Of a stretch of 64,000 nt of DNA, positions 16,975 to 26,674 are shown one piece after another. The notes beneath the pieces were generated by a model that was not told the origin of the DNA, searched no databases, and saw only the letters and a program-made list of their open reading frames with translations. The stretch is taken from NCBI RefSeq assembly GCF_031583145.1, contig NZ_CP134050.1, positions 2,070,501 to 2,134,500 of the forward strand, in the 5' to 3' direction. How positions within the stretch are numbered: position 1 is the first letter of the stretch; each line of letters starts with the position of its first letter. The position numbers and the translations under genes were made by a program. The stretch is from Brevibacillus brevis (GTDB taxonomy: Bacteria; Bacillota; Bacilli; Brevibacillales; Brevibacillaceae).

Positions 16975-17325
16975 ATGGACTATAGAGCCATAGAAACGAA
17001 TGGGCAAGCCACGCTGTTTTTTGCCGGGGAACTGGACATGGCGGTGGGGGACCGGGTAGGTGAATTGCTGCAGCAGTACGGGGGACGCAATCAATCCGTG
17101 ACCGTCGATTTTCAGGGCGTTTCTTTTGTGGACTCATCCGGGATCGGTAGCCTGTTTTTTACGACGAAGGAACTACTGGCGCGCGGCAAACAAGTGGAAA
17201 TCGTGAATGTGCGGGAAGAAATCCTGGATATTTTAAGTGTGCTCGGCTTTACGGAGGCATTGGGAATTACCGTGGAAAAGGCCGCCGAATCTGGGTTTGA
17301 CGGGAAACCTGCTGATTGTATATAA
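16975..17325 (+). CDS. STAS-domain anti-anti-sigma factor
   Basis: A 116-residue single STAS domain of the SpoIIAA/RsbV type. The phosphorylation segment VDSSGIGSLF (serines 54 and 55) is intact, in the context TVDFQGVSFVDSSG. It should bind the upstream HATPase protein when unphosphorylated and be reset by the upstream phosphatase. ATG 16975 follows AAAGGAG at seven bases. It has its own promoter match and is followed by the valS leader, so it is probably a separate transcript. Confidence 0.92.
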   Translation: MDYRAIETNGQATLFFAGELDMAVGDRVGELLQQYGGRNQSVTVDFQGVSFVDSSGIGSLFFTTKELLARGKQVEIVNVREEILDILSVLGFTEALGITVEKAAESGFDGKPADCI

Positions 17326-17334
17326 TAACGGAGA

Positions 17335-17620
17335 ACTGTCTATCATAATTCCATATCGTGATTGGCGATGATTGGGAAGAGTAGGTCAGGAGCCCTTGTC
17401 AGAGAGGAGAATCACAGCTGAGAGATTCTCTAAGGTGACGAATGACTGAAGGTCGCCCAGGAGTTGTTCCGGTGAAGATGTGATCCAGCCGGAAACGGTT
17501 CGCAACCGTTATCTTGTTTGAGGGAATGCGCAAAATCCGCTAGGGCGCTAGGGATGGTGCGTATTAACAAAGGTGGTACCGCGAAATAATCCTTTCGTCC
17601 TTTGGATGAAGGGTTTTTTT
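17335..17620 (+). promoter_or_regulatory. T-box riboswitch (tRNA-Val) of valS
   Basis: The leader holds the T-box core GGTGGTACCGCG (17572-17583), a stem I region with GGGAAGAGTAGG on its 5' side, and the 3' side AATGACTGAAGGTCGCCC, where GTC at 17452-17454 is the likely valine specifier codon. The T-box core can pair in an antiterminator, in competition with the terminator at 17591-17620. Uncharged tRNA-Val is expected to favour read-through into valS. Specifier assignment is inferred from position. Confidence 0.92.
17591..17620 (+). terminator. Conditional terminator of the valS T-box
   Basis: CCTTTCGTCC pairs with GGATGAAGGG (two G-T pairs), followed by seven T. Confidence 0.85.
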
Positions 17621-17688
17621 ATTTTCCTTTGCGATCAGAACCTGTTCTTCGCGAGGTCTTCAATCCATGTTTTTAGGAGGAGTCACGC

Positions 17689-20361
17689 ATGTCAACCCCA
17701 AATGCACAAGACATCGATCAGTTGCTGCCCAAGAACTACGACCCGAAAGCAGCTGAGCAAAAATGGTATCCATACTGGATTCAAAACCAGTTTTTCAAGG
17801 CGGAGCGCGATCCGAACAAGCGCCCGTTTACGATCGTGATTCCCCCTCCCAACGTAACGGGGAAACTCCACCTCGGTCATGCGCTCGATACGACGCTGCA
17901 GGACATCATCACTCGAACCAAGCGGATGCAAGGGTACAGCACCCTGTTCCTGCCTGGGATGGACCATGCGGGTATCGCTACCCAGGCGCGCGTGGAAGCC
18001 ACGTTGCGGGAAGAAGGCATTTCCCGTCATGACCTCGGCCGCGAGAAGTTCGTGGAAAAGGTCTGGGAATGGAAGCACATTTACGCCGGGCACATTCGCG
18101 AGCAGTGGGAAAAGCTGGGCCTCGCGCTGGATTATTCCCGCGAGCGCTTCACGATGGATGAGGGCCTGTCCCGCGCTGTTCGAGAAGTGTTTGTCCGCCT
18201 GTACGAAAAAGGGCTGATTTACCGCGGGAACCGCATCATCAACTGGGACCCGGCGGCTCGCACGGCGCTCTCCGATATCGAGGTCATTTACAAGGAAGTC
18301 AAAGGCGCTCTGCATCACATGCGCTATCCGCTCGCAGACGGCACGGGTTACATCGAGGTGGCGACCACCCGTCCGGAGACGATGCTGGGCGATACGGCCG
18401 TCGCTGTACATCCCGAAGACGAACGCTACAAGCATCTGGTCGGGAAAACCGTCATCCTGCCAATCGTCGGCCGTGAAATTCCGATCGTGGCCGATGACTA
18501 CGTCGATCCGGAATTCGGCTCCGGCGCGGTGAAAATCACGCCAGCACACGACCCGAACGACTTTGAGCTGGGGCTCCGCCATCAGCTGCCGCAGATCGTC
18601 GTCATGGACGAATCCGGGACGATGAACGAACAGGCCGGTATCTACCAGGGAATGGACCGCTTCGCCTGCCGCAAGCAGATCATCAAGGATTTGAGCGAGC
18701 AAGGCGTCATGTTCAAAATCGAGGAGCACATCCATCAAGTGGGACACAGCGAGCGCAGCGACGCAGTCGTCGAGCCGTATTTGTCCACCCAATGGTTCGT
18801 GAAAATGCAGCCGCTGGCCGACGCGGCTCTCGCTAGCGCAGCAAGCGAAGACAGCGTCAAATTCGTGCCGGAGCGCTTCAAGAACAACTACCTGCGCTGG
18901 ATCGAGAACATCCGCGACTGGTGCATCTCCCGTCAGCTTTGGTGGGGACACCGGATTCCGGCTTGGTACTGCCAGGATTGCGGCGAGACGATCGTTTCCC
19001 GCGAGGATGTGAGCGAGTGCCCGAGCTGCCACAGCCACAAGCTGGAGCAAGACAACGATGTGCTTGATACCTGGTTCTCTTCCGGCCTGTGGCCGTTCTC
19101 CACGCTCGGCTGGCCGGAAGAAAGCGAAGACATGAAGTACTTCTACCCGACCAATGTGCTCGTCACCGGCTACGACATCATCTTCTTCTGGGTGGCCCGC
19201 ATGATCTTCACCGGGCTGGAGTTTACCGGGCAAAATCCGTTTGAGACGGTGCTGATCCACGGGATTATCCGCGACTCCGAAGGCCGCAAGATGTCCAAGT
19301 CGCTGGGCAACGGCGTCGATCCGATGGAAGTCATCGAGAAATACGGGGCCGATGCGCTTCGCTTCACGCTGGCGACAGGCAATTCGCCAGGGAACGATCA
19401 GCGCTTCTACTGGGAAAAGGTAGAGGCCAACCGCAACTTCGCCAACAAGATCTGGAACGCGTCGCGCTTTGCGCTGATGAACCTGTCGGGCTTCCGCTAC
19501 GAGGACATCGATCTCAGCGGGGAGCTTTCCACTCCGGACAAGTGGATCCTGACGCGCCTGCAAAGGGCGATCGCCGATGTGACCCGCCTGACGGACGCCT
19601 TCGAGTTTGGCGAAGTGGGCCGCGTGCTCTACAACTTCATTTGGGATGACCTGTGCGACTGGTACATCGAGATGGCAAAGCTGCCGCTGTACGGAACCGA
19701 CGAAGCGGCGAAAAAGACGACACAGTCCGTGCTCGTTACTGTCCTCGACCAGACGCTGCGTCTCCTGCATCCGTTCATGCCGTTCATCACGGAAGAAATT
19801 TGGCAGGCGCTGCCGCACCAAGGAGAGAGCATCACAGTAGCAGAATGGCCGACCGCGAAAGAGGAATGGATCTTTACGGACGCCGAAGCCGAGATGAATC
19901 TGCTCACGGAAGTCATCCGCAGCGTTCGCAATATCCGTGCGGAAGTGAACGTGCCGATGTCCAAAAAGATCGAGCTCTTGATCAAGCCAAACGATGCGCT
20001 TGCGCTCGAACGCCTCAAGCGAGGGGAAGATTACATCACCCGCTTCTGCAATCCGGAGCGTCTGGAAATCAGCGATCAATTGACGACGCCAGAAAAGGCC
20101 ATGTCGTCCGTGATCACCGGCGCGGAGCTGTTCTTGCCGCTGGCGGGTCTGATCGATCTGGAGCAAGAGCTGGGACGTCTGGAAAAAGAACTGGCAACCC
20201 TGCACAATGAAGTGGAACGGATCGAAAAGAAACTGAACAACGCCGGCTTCATGGCGAAAGCCCCGGAAAAAGTAGTGGCTGAGGAAAAAGCCAAGATGGC
20301 CGATTACATGGAAAAGCGCGATAAAGTGATTGCGCGATTGGCTGAACTTCGGAGCGAATGA
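17689..20361 (+). CDS. valS: Valyl-tRNA synthetase
   Basis: A class Ia synthetase that charges tRNA-Val in the cytoplasm, 890 residues. The HIGH-type motif is [14 protein letters not shown] (about residue 50), the editing CP1 domain follows, and the KMSKS loop is [14 protein letters not shown] (about 530). The C terminus is the coiled-coil arm ([20 protein letters not shown]). The start has TTAGGAGG upstream. It is under the T-box leader and followed closely by folC. Confidence 0.98.
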   Translation: MSTPNAQDIDQLLPKNYDPKAAEQKWYPYWIQNQFFKAERDPNKRPFTIVIPPPNVTGKLHLGHALDTTLQDIITRTKRMQGYSTLFLPGMDHAGIATQARVEATLREEGISRHDLGREKFVEKVWEWKHIYAGHIREQWEKLGLALDYSRERFTMDEGLSRAVREVFVRLYEKGLIYRGNRIINWDPAARTALSDIEVIYKEVKGALHHMRYPLADGTGYIEVATTRPETMLGDTAVAVHPEDERYKHLVGKTVILPIVGREIPIVADDYVDPEFGSGAVKITPAHDPNDFELGLRHQLPQIVVMDESGTMNEQAGIYQGMDRFACRKQIIKDLSEQGVMFKIEEHIHQVGHSERSDAVVEPYLSTQWFVKMQPLADAALASAASEDSVKFVPERFKNNYLRWIENIRDWCISRQLWWGHRIPAWYCQDCGETIVSREDVSECPSCHSHKLEQDNDVLDTWFSSGLWPFSTLGWPEESEDMKYFYPTNVLVTGYDIIFFWVARMIFTGLEFTGQNPFETVLIHGIIRDSEGRKMSKSLGNGVDPMEVIEKYGADALRFTLATGNSPGNDQRFYWEKVEANRNFANKIWNASRFALMNLSGFRYEDIDLSGELSTPDKWILTRLQRAIADVTRLTDAFEFGEVGRVLYNFIWDDLCDWYIEMAKLPLYGTDEAAKKTTQSVLVTVLDQTLRLLHPFMPFITEEIWQALPHQGESITVAEWPTAKEEWIFTDAEAEMNLLTEVIRSVRNIRAEVNVPMSKKIELLIKPNDALALERLKRGEDYITRFCNPERLEISDQLTTPEKAMSSVITGAELFLPLAGLIDLEQELGRLEKELATLHNEVERIEKKLNNAGFMAKAPEKVVAEEKAKMADYMEKRDKVIARLAELRSE

Positions 20362-20402
20362 TCCGCGATACCCCCGCATATTTTTGAGAATGGAGCATTG
20401 TC

Positions 20403-21782
20403 GTGATGAATGCAGAAGAAGGATTTGTGGAATACAAGCAAGCGCTTGACTGGCTGCATGGACTTCTCCGCTTCGGCCAAAGGCCGGGGCTGGAGAGGAT
20501 GCAGTGGGTACTCTCAGAGCTGGGCAATCCGGAGCGCAGTGTGCCCTTTATCCACGTCGCCGGCACAAATGGCAAGGGTTCGACCTGCGCATTTTTGACC
20601 CAGATGCTCATGGAGGCAGGATACAGTGTAGGGACGTTTACCTCCCCGTACCTGATCGATTTTCGCGAACGCATCCGCTACAACGGAAGCATGATTGCAG
20701 AAGAAGACCTGTTGCGATTGGCAAACGAAGTGAGAGAGCTGGTCGCTCGTTGCGAAGCGGAGACGGAATTCGGCTCTCCGACGGAATTCGAAGTGATCAC
20801 CCTGATCGCCATCCTCTATTTCTCGAGAGTGGCGCGGCCGGCGGTGGTCGTATGGGAGACGGGACTTGGCGGCCGCCTCGACTCGACGAACGTCGTCATC
20901 CCGCTCGTTTCTGTCATTACCAACATCGGACTCGACCATATGAACGTCCTGGGCGACAGCTTAACGGACATCGCGCGGGAAAAAGCGGGCATCATCAAGC
21001 CGGGGGTTCCGGTAGTAACCGGTGAGCGCCGTCCCGAGGTGCTCGCTGTTTTTCAGGAAAAGGCGAGCCAGACCAGGAGCACGCTTTATTGCGCCGGCCA
21101 GCATTTTTCCGGCGAGCAGACAAACGAGCAGCTGGGAGAGCAGCAGTTTACGTACCGCAGCATGCTGCGCCGCCGCGAAGAAAGCTATCGGCTGACGATG
21201 AACGGTATTCATCAGACGGACAATGCGGCGGTCGCTCTGATGACCATCGATGTCCTGCGAAATTACTTCTCCTTTTTGCTGGAAGAAGAAGAAATCTATC
21301 GCGGTTTGCAACAAACGCGTTGGCCTGGTCGTCTAGAAGTAGTCTCCCCGAGACCGCTAGTGATCTTGGACGGAGCACACAACCAGGAAGGAATGGAGGC
21401 GCTCGCAGGCAGTCTGGACCATTTGTTGCCGGAGGGTGCCCGCTTGCACCTGCTGTTTTCCGGCTTGGCGGATAAGCCGCTGTCCAAGATGGCGGAAACG
21501 CTGGGAACGCTGCAGTCGCGGATCAGCACTCTGAATCTGGCGACGTTCGATTTTCCTCGGGCGGCGGATGCCGAAGCCTTGCACGATGCGTTTTGCGCAG
21601 GTGGATGGGACCGGGAAAAGCTGGTGAACGTACCGGACTGGCGAGCATTTCTCCTTTCTTGGATGCGGGAGAAGCAATCGGCGAAGGCGGATGACTGGTT
21701 AGTCGTCTGTGGATCGCTCTACTTCATCGCCCAAGTGCGCGCATTCTTTCCCACCACAACAGTAGAAGAGGCAGGTGAATAG
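20403..21782 (+). CDS. folC: Folylpolyglutamate synthase / dihydrofolate synthase
   Basis: A Mur-ligase-fold ATP enzyme that adds glutamate to folates, 459 residues. P-loop [13 protein letters not shown] (about 53), [18 protein letters not shown] and DGAHNQEG are characteristic. GTG 20403 and the adjacent ATG 20406 are both served by GGAG at 20392-20395. It lies between valS and murC, with four bases or fewer to murC, implying one operon. Confidence 0.95.
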   Translation: MMNAEEGFVEYKQALDWLHGLLRFGQRPGLERMQWVLSELGNPERSVPFIHVAGTNGKGSTCAFLTQMLMEAGYSVGTFTSPYLIDFRERIRYNGSMIAEEDLLRLANEVRELVARCEAETEFGSPTEFEVITLIAILYFSRVARPAVVVWETGLGGRLDSTNVVIPLVSVITNIGLDHMNVLGDSLTDIAREKAGIIKPGVPVVTGERRPEVLAVFQEKASQTRSTLYCAGQHFSGEQTNEQLGEQQFTYRSMLRRREESYRLTMNGIHQTDNAAVALMTIDVLRNYFSFLLEEEEIYRGLQQTRWPGRLEVVSPRPLVILDGAHNQEGMEALAGSLDHLLPEGARLHLLFSGLADKPLSKMAETLGTLQSRISTLNLATFDFPRAADAEALHDAFCAGGWDREKLVNVPDWRAFLLSWMREKQSAKADDWLVVCGSLYFIAQVRAFFPTTTVEEAGE

Positions 21783-21783
21783 G

Positions 21784-23166
21784 GTGGATCAGGCAGAGCA
21801 CGTCCACTTTGTGGGTATAGGCGGATATGGTATGAGTGCCATTGCCCGCGTCTTGATCGACCTTGGATACAAGGTAACCGGTTCCGATGTCGCCATGAAC
21901 GAATTGGCGAAGAAGCTGGAAGCAAGAGGGGCAGCCATTCAGATTGGCCATTCTGCCAGCCATGTAGAGGGAGCAGACATCATCGTCTACTCTACCAGCA
22001 TTCCCAAGGACAATCCGGAAGTCGTCGCAGCAGAGAAACAAGGGATCCCTGTCATGCACCGCTCGCAGATGCTTGCCCGCATCTTGAATGAACGGACCGG
22101 TGTAGCGGTAGCGGGAGCGCACGGCAAGACAACGACTACCTCCATGATTTCTCACGTCATGGAAGAGTGCGGAGTCGACCCGACCTTCATCATCGGCGGG
22201 GAGCTGATGAATGCGGGCACCAATGCAAAAGCGGGAAGCAGCGATTACGTGATCGCCGAAGCGGACGAAAGCGACGGTTCGTTCCTCGAATATCGTCCGA
22301 TGTACGAGGTGGTCACGAGTATCGAGCCGGATCATCTGGAGCATTTCGACGGGGATTTCAACAATTTGAAAAAGGCGTACGAAAAATTCCTCAGCCATTT
22401 GAAGCCGGGCGGTAAAGCCGTCTTGTGCATCGACGACGAGCATGTGCGAGAGGTGATTCCGTCCGTCGCGGAAACAGTGGTTACGTACGCGATAGAAGCG
22501 CCGCACGTCGACTCGGCCGACTATCGGGCTGTGAATATTGAATGCGGCGATCGCCGCAGCCGCTGCCAGGTATACCACAAGGAGCAGCTGCTGGGCGAAC
22601 TGGCGCTGACCGTTCCAGGCAAGCACAATGTTGCCAATGCGTTGGCTGCGATCATTGTCTGCCTGGATGCCGGTCTTGCGTTTGAACAGATTGCGAACGC
22701 CCTGACTTCATTCCGTGGAGCCAAGAGGCGCTTCCAAATCATCGGGGAGTCGAAGGACATTCTCGTCGTGGACGACTACGCCCATCACCCGACGGAAATC
22801 ATTGCGACCTTGAAGGGCGCGAAAGCATCCGGAAGACGCGTCATCGCCGTGTTTCAGCCGCAGCGCTACACGCGTACGTACTTCCTCATGGATGAGTTTA
22901 GCCGGGCGTTCTCCGATGCCGATGAAGTCATCATCACGGACATTTACTCGCCGGCAGGGGAAGCCAAGATCGAAGGAGTCTCGTCCGAGGTCTTGGTGCA
23001 AAAAATTCGTGTGAACAGCCATGCTCGCGCGCAGTATATCCCGACCAAGGAGCAGCTGCAGGAGCAGCTCTACAAGGAGCTGAAACCGGGGGATCTGGTG
23101 TTGACCATGGGAGCGGGCGACATTTGGAAGTCGGCGTTCTGGCTCGCGGAAGAGCTGGCGAAATAA
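21784..23166 (+). CDS. murC: UDP-N-acetylmuramate--L-alanine ligase
   Basis: MurC adds L-alanine to UDP-MurNAc, the first peptide step of peptidoglycan synthesis. The 460-residue protein has the MurC N-terminal nucleotide motif [13 protein letters not shown], the ATP loop [11 protein letters not shown], and [10 protein letters not shown], plus the C-terminal FQPQRYTRT. The start is GTG 21784 just after the folC stop, with AGGTGA upstream. It is the last gene of the valS-folC-murC unit. Confidence 0.97.
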   Translation: MDQAEHVHFVGIGGYGMSAIARVLIDLGYKVTGSDVAMNELAKKLEARGAAIQIGHSASHVEGADIIVYSTSIPKDNPEVVAAEKQGIPVMHRSQMLARILNERTGVAVAGAHGKTTTTSMISHVMEECGVDPTFIIGGELMNAGTNAKAGSSDYVIAEADESDGSFLEYRPMYEVVTSIEPDHLEHFDGDFNNLKKAYEKFLSHLKPGGKAVLCIDDEHVREVIPSVAETVVTYAIEAPHVDSADYRAVNIECGDRRSRCQVYHKEQLLGELALTVPGKHNVANALAAIIVCLDAGLAFEQIANALTSFRGAKRRFQIIGESKDILVVDDYAHHPTEIIATLKGAKASGRRVIAVFQPQRYTRTYFLMDEFSRAFSDADEVIITDIYSPAGEAKIEGVSSEVLVQKIRVNSHARAQYIPTKEQLQEQLYKELKPGDLVLTMGAGDIWKSAFWLAEELAK

Positions 23167-23194
23167 ATGGTTTCCTCGGGATGAGGATTCCCAT

Positions 23195-23233
23195 AAAAAG
23201 ACTTGGACCACATTCGGTTCAAGTCTTTTTTTA
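23195..23233 (+). terminator. Terminator of murC
   Basis: The stem GACTTGGACC with GGTTCAAGTC (one G-T pair), 23200-23209 and 23216-23225, is followed by a T run and preceded by A residues. Confidence 0.9.
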
Positions 23234-23297
23234 TACAGACCCTGGGCCACGATGGGGATGAGCCCGCAAGCGCTTTGCCAAAAGGTCGAGAAAAAAA

Positions 23298-23329
23298 TAG
23301 TACTAGGTACTAATAGTTAGTGATATAAT
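23298..23329 (+). promoter_or_regulatory. FapR-like operator and -10 of the fabH-type gene
   Basis: TAGTACTAGGTACTAAT (23298-23314) closely resembles the FapR operator of Bacillales (TTAGTACC-type dyad with TACTAA). It overlaps the expected -35 region of a promoter whose -10 is TATAAT at 23324-23329. FapR represses lipid synthesis genes and is released by malonyl-CoA or malonyl-ACP. The operator assignment is from memory of the consensus. Confidence 0.65.
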
Positions 23330-23359
23330 CTGGTTATAAAAAATCCGAGGTGATGATAG

Positions 23360-24364
23360 ATGACCATGAATTCACTGGCTAGAATTACCGCAATCGGCAC
23401 GTACGTCCCGGAGCGGATCCTGACGAATGCAGACCTGGAGAAGATCGTCGATACATCGAATGAATGGATTTTGCAAAGAACGGGCATCCACGAGAGACGG
23501 ATTGCCGCCGAAGATGAGTTTACCAGCCACCTTTCCATTGCTGCTGTTGAAAATCTCGTTTCCACCTATCGGAAGTCTTTGTCCGATGTCGATATGATTC
23601 TCGTGGCCACATCAACCCCGGACTATCCGTTTCCGAGCGTCGCCAGCCAGCTGCAAGCCCATTTCGGAATCGAGCAGGCGGGGGCGCTGGACCTCGGGGC
23701 CACCTGTGCAGGTTTTACGTACGCCTTGCATATGGCCAACGCGATGATCAGCTCGGGAATGCATCGGAAAGTGCTCGTTGTTGCCGCGGAAACACTGTCC
23801 AAAGTGACCGATTACACGGATCGGACGACCTGCATCCTCTTTGGCGATGGAGCAGGGGCCGTCTTGGTCGAGCGTGACGAGAAGCATCCGAGCTTTCGAT
23901 CTGCTTACTTGGGGACAAAAGGGGAAGGAGGCATCAACGTATATCGCTCCGGTCTGTCCACCGAAATGGGAGGACGCAAGCTGGCAGGGGACGGCTGCAT
24001 CGTCCAAAACGGCAGGGAAGTGTACAAGTGGGTGGTATCCACTATGCCGAAAGGGATGCAGGAAGTAGTCAGCCGTGCAAATGCGACGCTGGAGGACGTC
24101 GATTGGTTCATCCCGCACAGCGCCAATTTGCGCATGATCGAATCCGTCTGCGAAAAGAGCGGATTCCCTTTGGAAAAGATGCTTTACAGTCTGGAGTACT
24201 ACGGCAACACATCGGCCGCTACGATTCCCCTGGCGCTGGAAAAAGGAATTCGCGAAGGGGCGGTCAAAGCAGGCGATACCCTCTTGCTGTACGGATTTGG
24301 CGGCGGGCTCGTCCACGCGGGTATGCTCGTGACGTGGAATCCTCCTGCTCCAGAAGAGGCATAG
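23360..24364 (+). CDS. fabH: Beta-ketoacyl-ACP synthase III
   Basis: FabH condenses acyl-CoA with malonyl-ACP, the first step of fatty acid elongation. The 334-residue thiolase-fold protein has the full Cys116-His253-Asn283 triad: DLGATCAGF, PHSANLRM and YYGNTSAAT, plus the C-terminal YGFGGGLVHAGM. The start has GAGGTGA six bases upstream. It is monocistronic between two terminators, with a FapR-like site in the promoter, which fits a lipid synthesis gene. Substrate preference cannot be read here. Confidence 0.95.
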   Translation: MTMNSLARITAIGTYVPERILTNADLEKIVDTSNEWILQRTGIHERRIAAEDEFTSHLSIAAVENLVSTYRKSLSDVDMILVATSTPDYPFPSVASQLQAHFGIEQAGALDLGATCAGFTYALHMANAMISSGMHRKVLVVAAETLSKVTDYTDRTTCILFGDGAGAVLVERDEKHPSFRSAYLGTKGEGGINVYRSGLSTEMGGRKLAGDGCIVQNGREVYKWVVSTMPKGMQEVVSRANATLEDVDWFIPHSANLRMIESVCEKSGFPLEKMLYSLEYYGNTSAATIPLALEKGIREGAVKAGDTLLLYGFGGGLVHAGMLVTWNPPAPEEA

Positions 24365-24387
24365 GAGAGCTTTTGTTTACTTTGATT

Positions 24388-24423
24388 GCCGTCCGTCAGG
24401 CGACTCGCCCGGACGGCTTTTTT
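24388..24423 (+). terminator. Terminator of fabH
   Basis: The stem GCCGTCCG with CGGACGGC and an inner GGCGA/TCGCC pairing is followed by six T. Confidence 0.9.
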
Positions 24424-24531
24424 CGTCCCGGAAACCATTGTTAGGATGGAAAAAGAACAACTCGGAAAGGGGGCAGATCAGGAGTGGCAGTGGCGACGGA
24501 AGCGATCGCAAGGGGAGGGGGAGACAGCGCC

Positions 24532-24948
24532 ATGGAATGGATGCTCATCGTCCTGTGCGTCTGCGTCTCCTGGATAGATTTGCGGTACAGACGAATTCCC
24601 AATCGGGCTATCCTGACGGGGCTGGCTGCCTCCATGCTGATCGGGCTGATCTTATGGCCGGAGGGGCTATGGCCAGGGCGCATCGGGAGCGGCGGGGCGA
24701 TGCTTCTCGCCTTTGGCACCGTCTCTTGGCTTTTGCCGAGTGCTCTTGGGATGGGGGATGCCAAGCTGCTCGGTTTGCTCGGGTTTGCACTGGGGCTTCG
24801 GGCTTCGATTATCATCGTGACCCTGGCCTCTCTGCTCGCCTTGCTGGTTTCACTCTACCTCCTGGTGAAAAATCGGATGGACGGGCGATCCGAGCTTCCG
24901 TTCGCGCCTTTTGTGACGGTTGGACTGTTGCTGTACTGCCAGGCGTAG
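24532..24948 (+). CDS. Prepilin peptidase, catalytic domain only (ComC-like)
   Basis: A 138-residue A24-family aspartic peptidase expected to process type IV pilin-like proteins of DNA uptake. Both catalytic aspartates are visible: the first in DLRYRRIPN (after the first membrane segment), the second in GMGDAKLLG. About four membrane segments. B. subtilis ComC has an N-terminal methylase domain and is about 248 residues; this protein lacks that domain. Start 24532 is preferred because GGGGGAG is before it and it starts directly at the first membrane segment; GTG 24484 is possible. Position before a spoIIB-like gene and maf matches comC. Confidence 0.8.
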   Translation: MEWMLIVLCVCVSWIDLRYRRIPNRAILTGLAASMLIGLILWPEGLWPGRIGSGGAMLLAFGTVSWLLPSALGMGDAKLLGLLGFALGLRASIIIVTLASLLALLVSLYLLVKNRMDGRSELPFAPFVTVGLLLYCQA

Positions 24949-25010
24949 TCATATCCCGCTACCTTGCCACGTAAGCTAGTACAAAGAGCCTGTTGCTGGG
25001 GGGCATGGTT

Positions 25011-26261
25011 GTGAACGGAGAAAAGCGGAACAACGTCAAGGTGAAAATGAACGGAAGGTTTTGGGACAGCTCAAACCAGACCGCCAAAGAGACGATAGAA
25101 TCGCCAAAGGAGCCGCGGACACGGACGAAGATCCCGTTCCCGGCGCAGCCGATCGTGCAAAAAGGCAACGAAGCGTGGGATCGCATGATGCAGCTGCGAG
25201 CGACAACGGAACGAGAAACGGCAAGGGAGCCGGTGGTAATGCTGGACGAGCCGGCAGCCGAAGATACCGTGGAGGAGACGGTTTTTAGCAAAAGGCGGGC
25301 GACACGGGTCTTTTCCGCCTGGGCGAGCGGACCGATCATGCGGACGGTGCTGACCACGGGCGGAGCGGTTGCCATCGGGCTTTTATTCGGGTTTCTCGTC
25401 TTGACCGTCTTCTCGGAAAAAGATTTGTCGGAGTCGTACCGGAATGTGCTGGGCGAAACCGTACAGACGCTGACGGCCCAAAGTCAGCCGACTGAAGGGG
25501 CAGGGCAGCAGCTGCCGGCAGCAGGGCCCGTCTTGCCGGGAGGGAATCGCCAGGCGGCGGACCCGCAACCTGCCGCTGGCGGCACACATACGGATGTAAA
25601 TGTGCAAGTACAACAGATCAAGATGTTTGTCGCGCAAGCAGGGGTATTTCAGCCGGATACCCAGCCCCAAGCGGCCACAGAACCGCTCGACAAGCAAGGG
25701 CTCCCGCATTTGCTCTACAAGGACGCTGCCAAGCAGTACGTGTTTGCTGCTGCGGCTCCGACGCGGGACGCTGTGCTGGGATTCGCGGCGAGCTTGAAAA
25801 ACAAAGGCATCGACGTATACGTCAAGGAGTTTTCCTTCCCCGCCTATCAAGGAAAGGTCGCGGTGTCTGGGTCTTCGGACGCCAAGGATCATCCCGATCT
25901 TAACTCGTTTTTCGCAGGCGGATCGAAGCTGGTTCAGATGCTGTCCGCTCACTCGGGACAAGTCATTGCAAACGCGCAGCCTGTTCTGTCCCAGGAGGAG
26001 GCTGCGGCCATGAAGGAACAGCATCGCCAGTTTTTGGAGAGAAGCCGTCTGGTACCGACGCAAGGTCAGGCAGCGGCGTACTTCAGCGGGATGGTGAACG
26101 GCATCAATCAGGCGATGGCAGCCCGGGACAAGATGGCGGAGGCCAACGCCGGCAAAAAGCCGCAAAGCGCCGAATCGTACGCCTGGCAAGTACAGGCGGG
26201 CATCCTGGCTTACCTGGAGAATTACGCAGCCTGGATCCAAGAGGCGCAAAAAACCGAATAA
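25011..26261 (+). CDS. SPOR-domain membrane protein, SpoIIB-like
   Basis: A 416-residue protein: a charged cytoplasmic N terminus (about 1-100), one membrane segment near 115-138 (AVAIGLLFGFLVLTVF), a Gly/Pro/Gln-rich linker, and a SPOR-like region (VQQIKMFVAQAGVFQ, then AAAAPTRDAVLGFAASL and KGIDVYVKEFSFP, about 200-285) that could bind denuded glycans at the septum. The place between comC and maf is that of spoIIB in B. subtilis, which assists septal peptidoglycan thinning in engulfment. Sequence similarity alone is weak, so the name is from context. GTG 25011 is preferred because the G-rich site ends seven bases before it. Confidence 0.65.
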   Translation: MNGEKRNNVKVKMNGRFWDSSNQTAKETIESPKEPRTRTKIPFPAQPIVQKGNEAWDRMMQLRATTERETAREPVVMLDEPAAEDTVEETVFSKRRATRVFSAWASGPIMRTVLTTGGAVAIGLLFGFLVLTVFSEKDLSESYRNVLGETVQTLTAQSQPTEGAGQQLPAAGPVLPGGNRQAADPQPAAGGTHTDVNVQVQQIKMFVAQAGVFQPDTQPQAATEPLDKQGLPHLLYKDAAKQYVFAAAAPTRDAVLGFAASLKNKGIDVYVKEFSFPAYQGKVAVSGSSDAKDHPDLNSFFAGGSKLVQMLSAHSGQVIANAQPVLSQEEAAAMKEQHRQFLERSRLVPTQGQAAAYFSGMVNGINQAMAARDKMAEANAGKKPQSAESYAWQVQAGILAYLENYAAWIQEAQKTE

Positions 26262-26277
26262 TGCGTAAATAAACGGG

Positions 26278-26314
26278 CTTCCGACAAGGTTTTCTTGCAG
26301 GAAGTCTTTTCTTT
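26278..26314 (+). terminator. Terminator after the SpoIIB-like gene
   Basis: A hairpin CTTCC-GA-CAAG / CTTG-CA-GGAAG with a TTTT loop (26278-26304) is followed by TCTTTTCTTT. Confidence 0.6.
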
Positions 26315-26423
26315 CTTTACTGTAATTACCAAGAGCATTCGGGGATTGTTTCCCCCCCGTCCATTTGCTACACTTATTGATGGCAAAAAGAGAATCCCTT
26401 GTAAACAGGGAGTGGGAAGGTTC

Positions 26424-26663
26424 ATGGGGAAAGAAACGCTTACACTTTTGCTTCTTTTGGTTTGCGGACTTTTGTGTGGCAGCATAATTGGGGAGATTTT
26501 GAGCCCCTGGGTCCCTTTCCTCACAAAGAGTAAAGTGATATCATGGCACCCTGCGGCTGATTTAGAAATTTTGAAGTACGAACTGAACTTTCAGGTAAAG
26601 CTAAATCTAGCCAGTGTCGGAGGGCTCGCCCTCGCATTTTGGATACATCGACGAATGAAGTAG
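26424..26663 (+). CDS. DUF4321-type small membrane protein
   Basis: A 79-residue protein with two hydrophobic segments (LTLLLLLVCGLLCGSIIGEIL and LASVGGLALAFWIH) around a soluble loop. This matches the DUF4321 family in layout. The start at 26424 is preceded by GGAAGG, rather close. It sits between spoIIB-like and maf. Function unknown. Confidence 0.6.
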   Translation: MGKETLTLLLLLVCGLLCGSIIGEILSPWVPFLTKSKVISWHPAADLEILKYELNFQVKLNLASVGGLALAFWIHRRMK

Positions 26664-26674
26664 GTTGAAAACGG

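Noticed and set aside
17692..20379. 895-codon open frame on the minus strand opposite valS
   Set aside because: It mirrors valS exactly; codon bias with few stop codons on the opposite strand explains it. There is no binding site and no protein family match.
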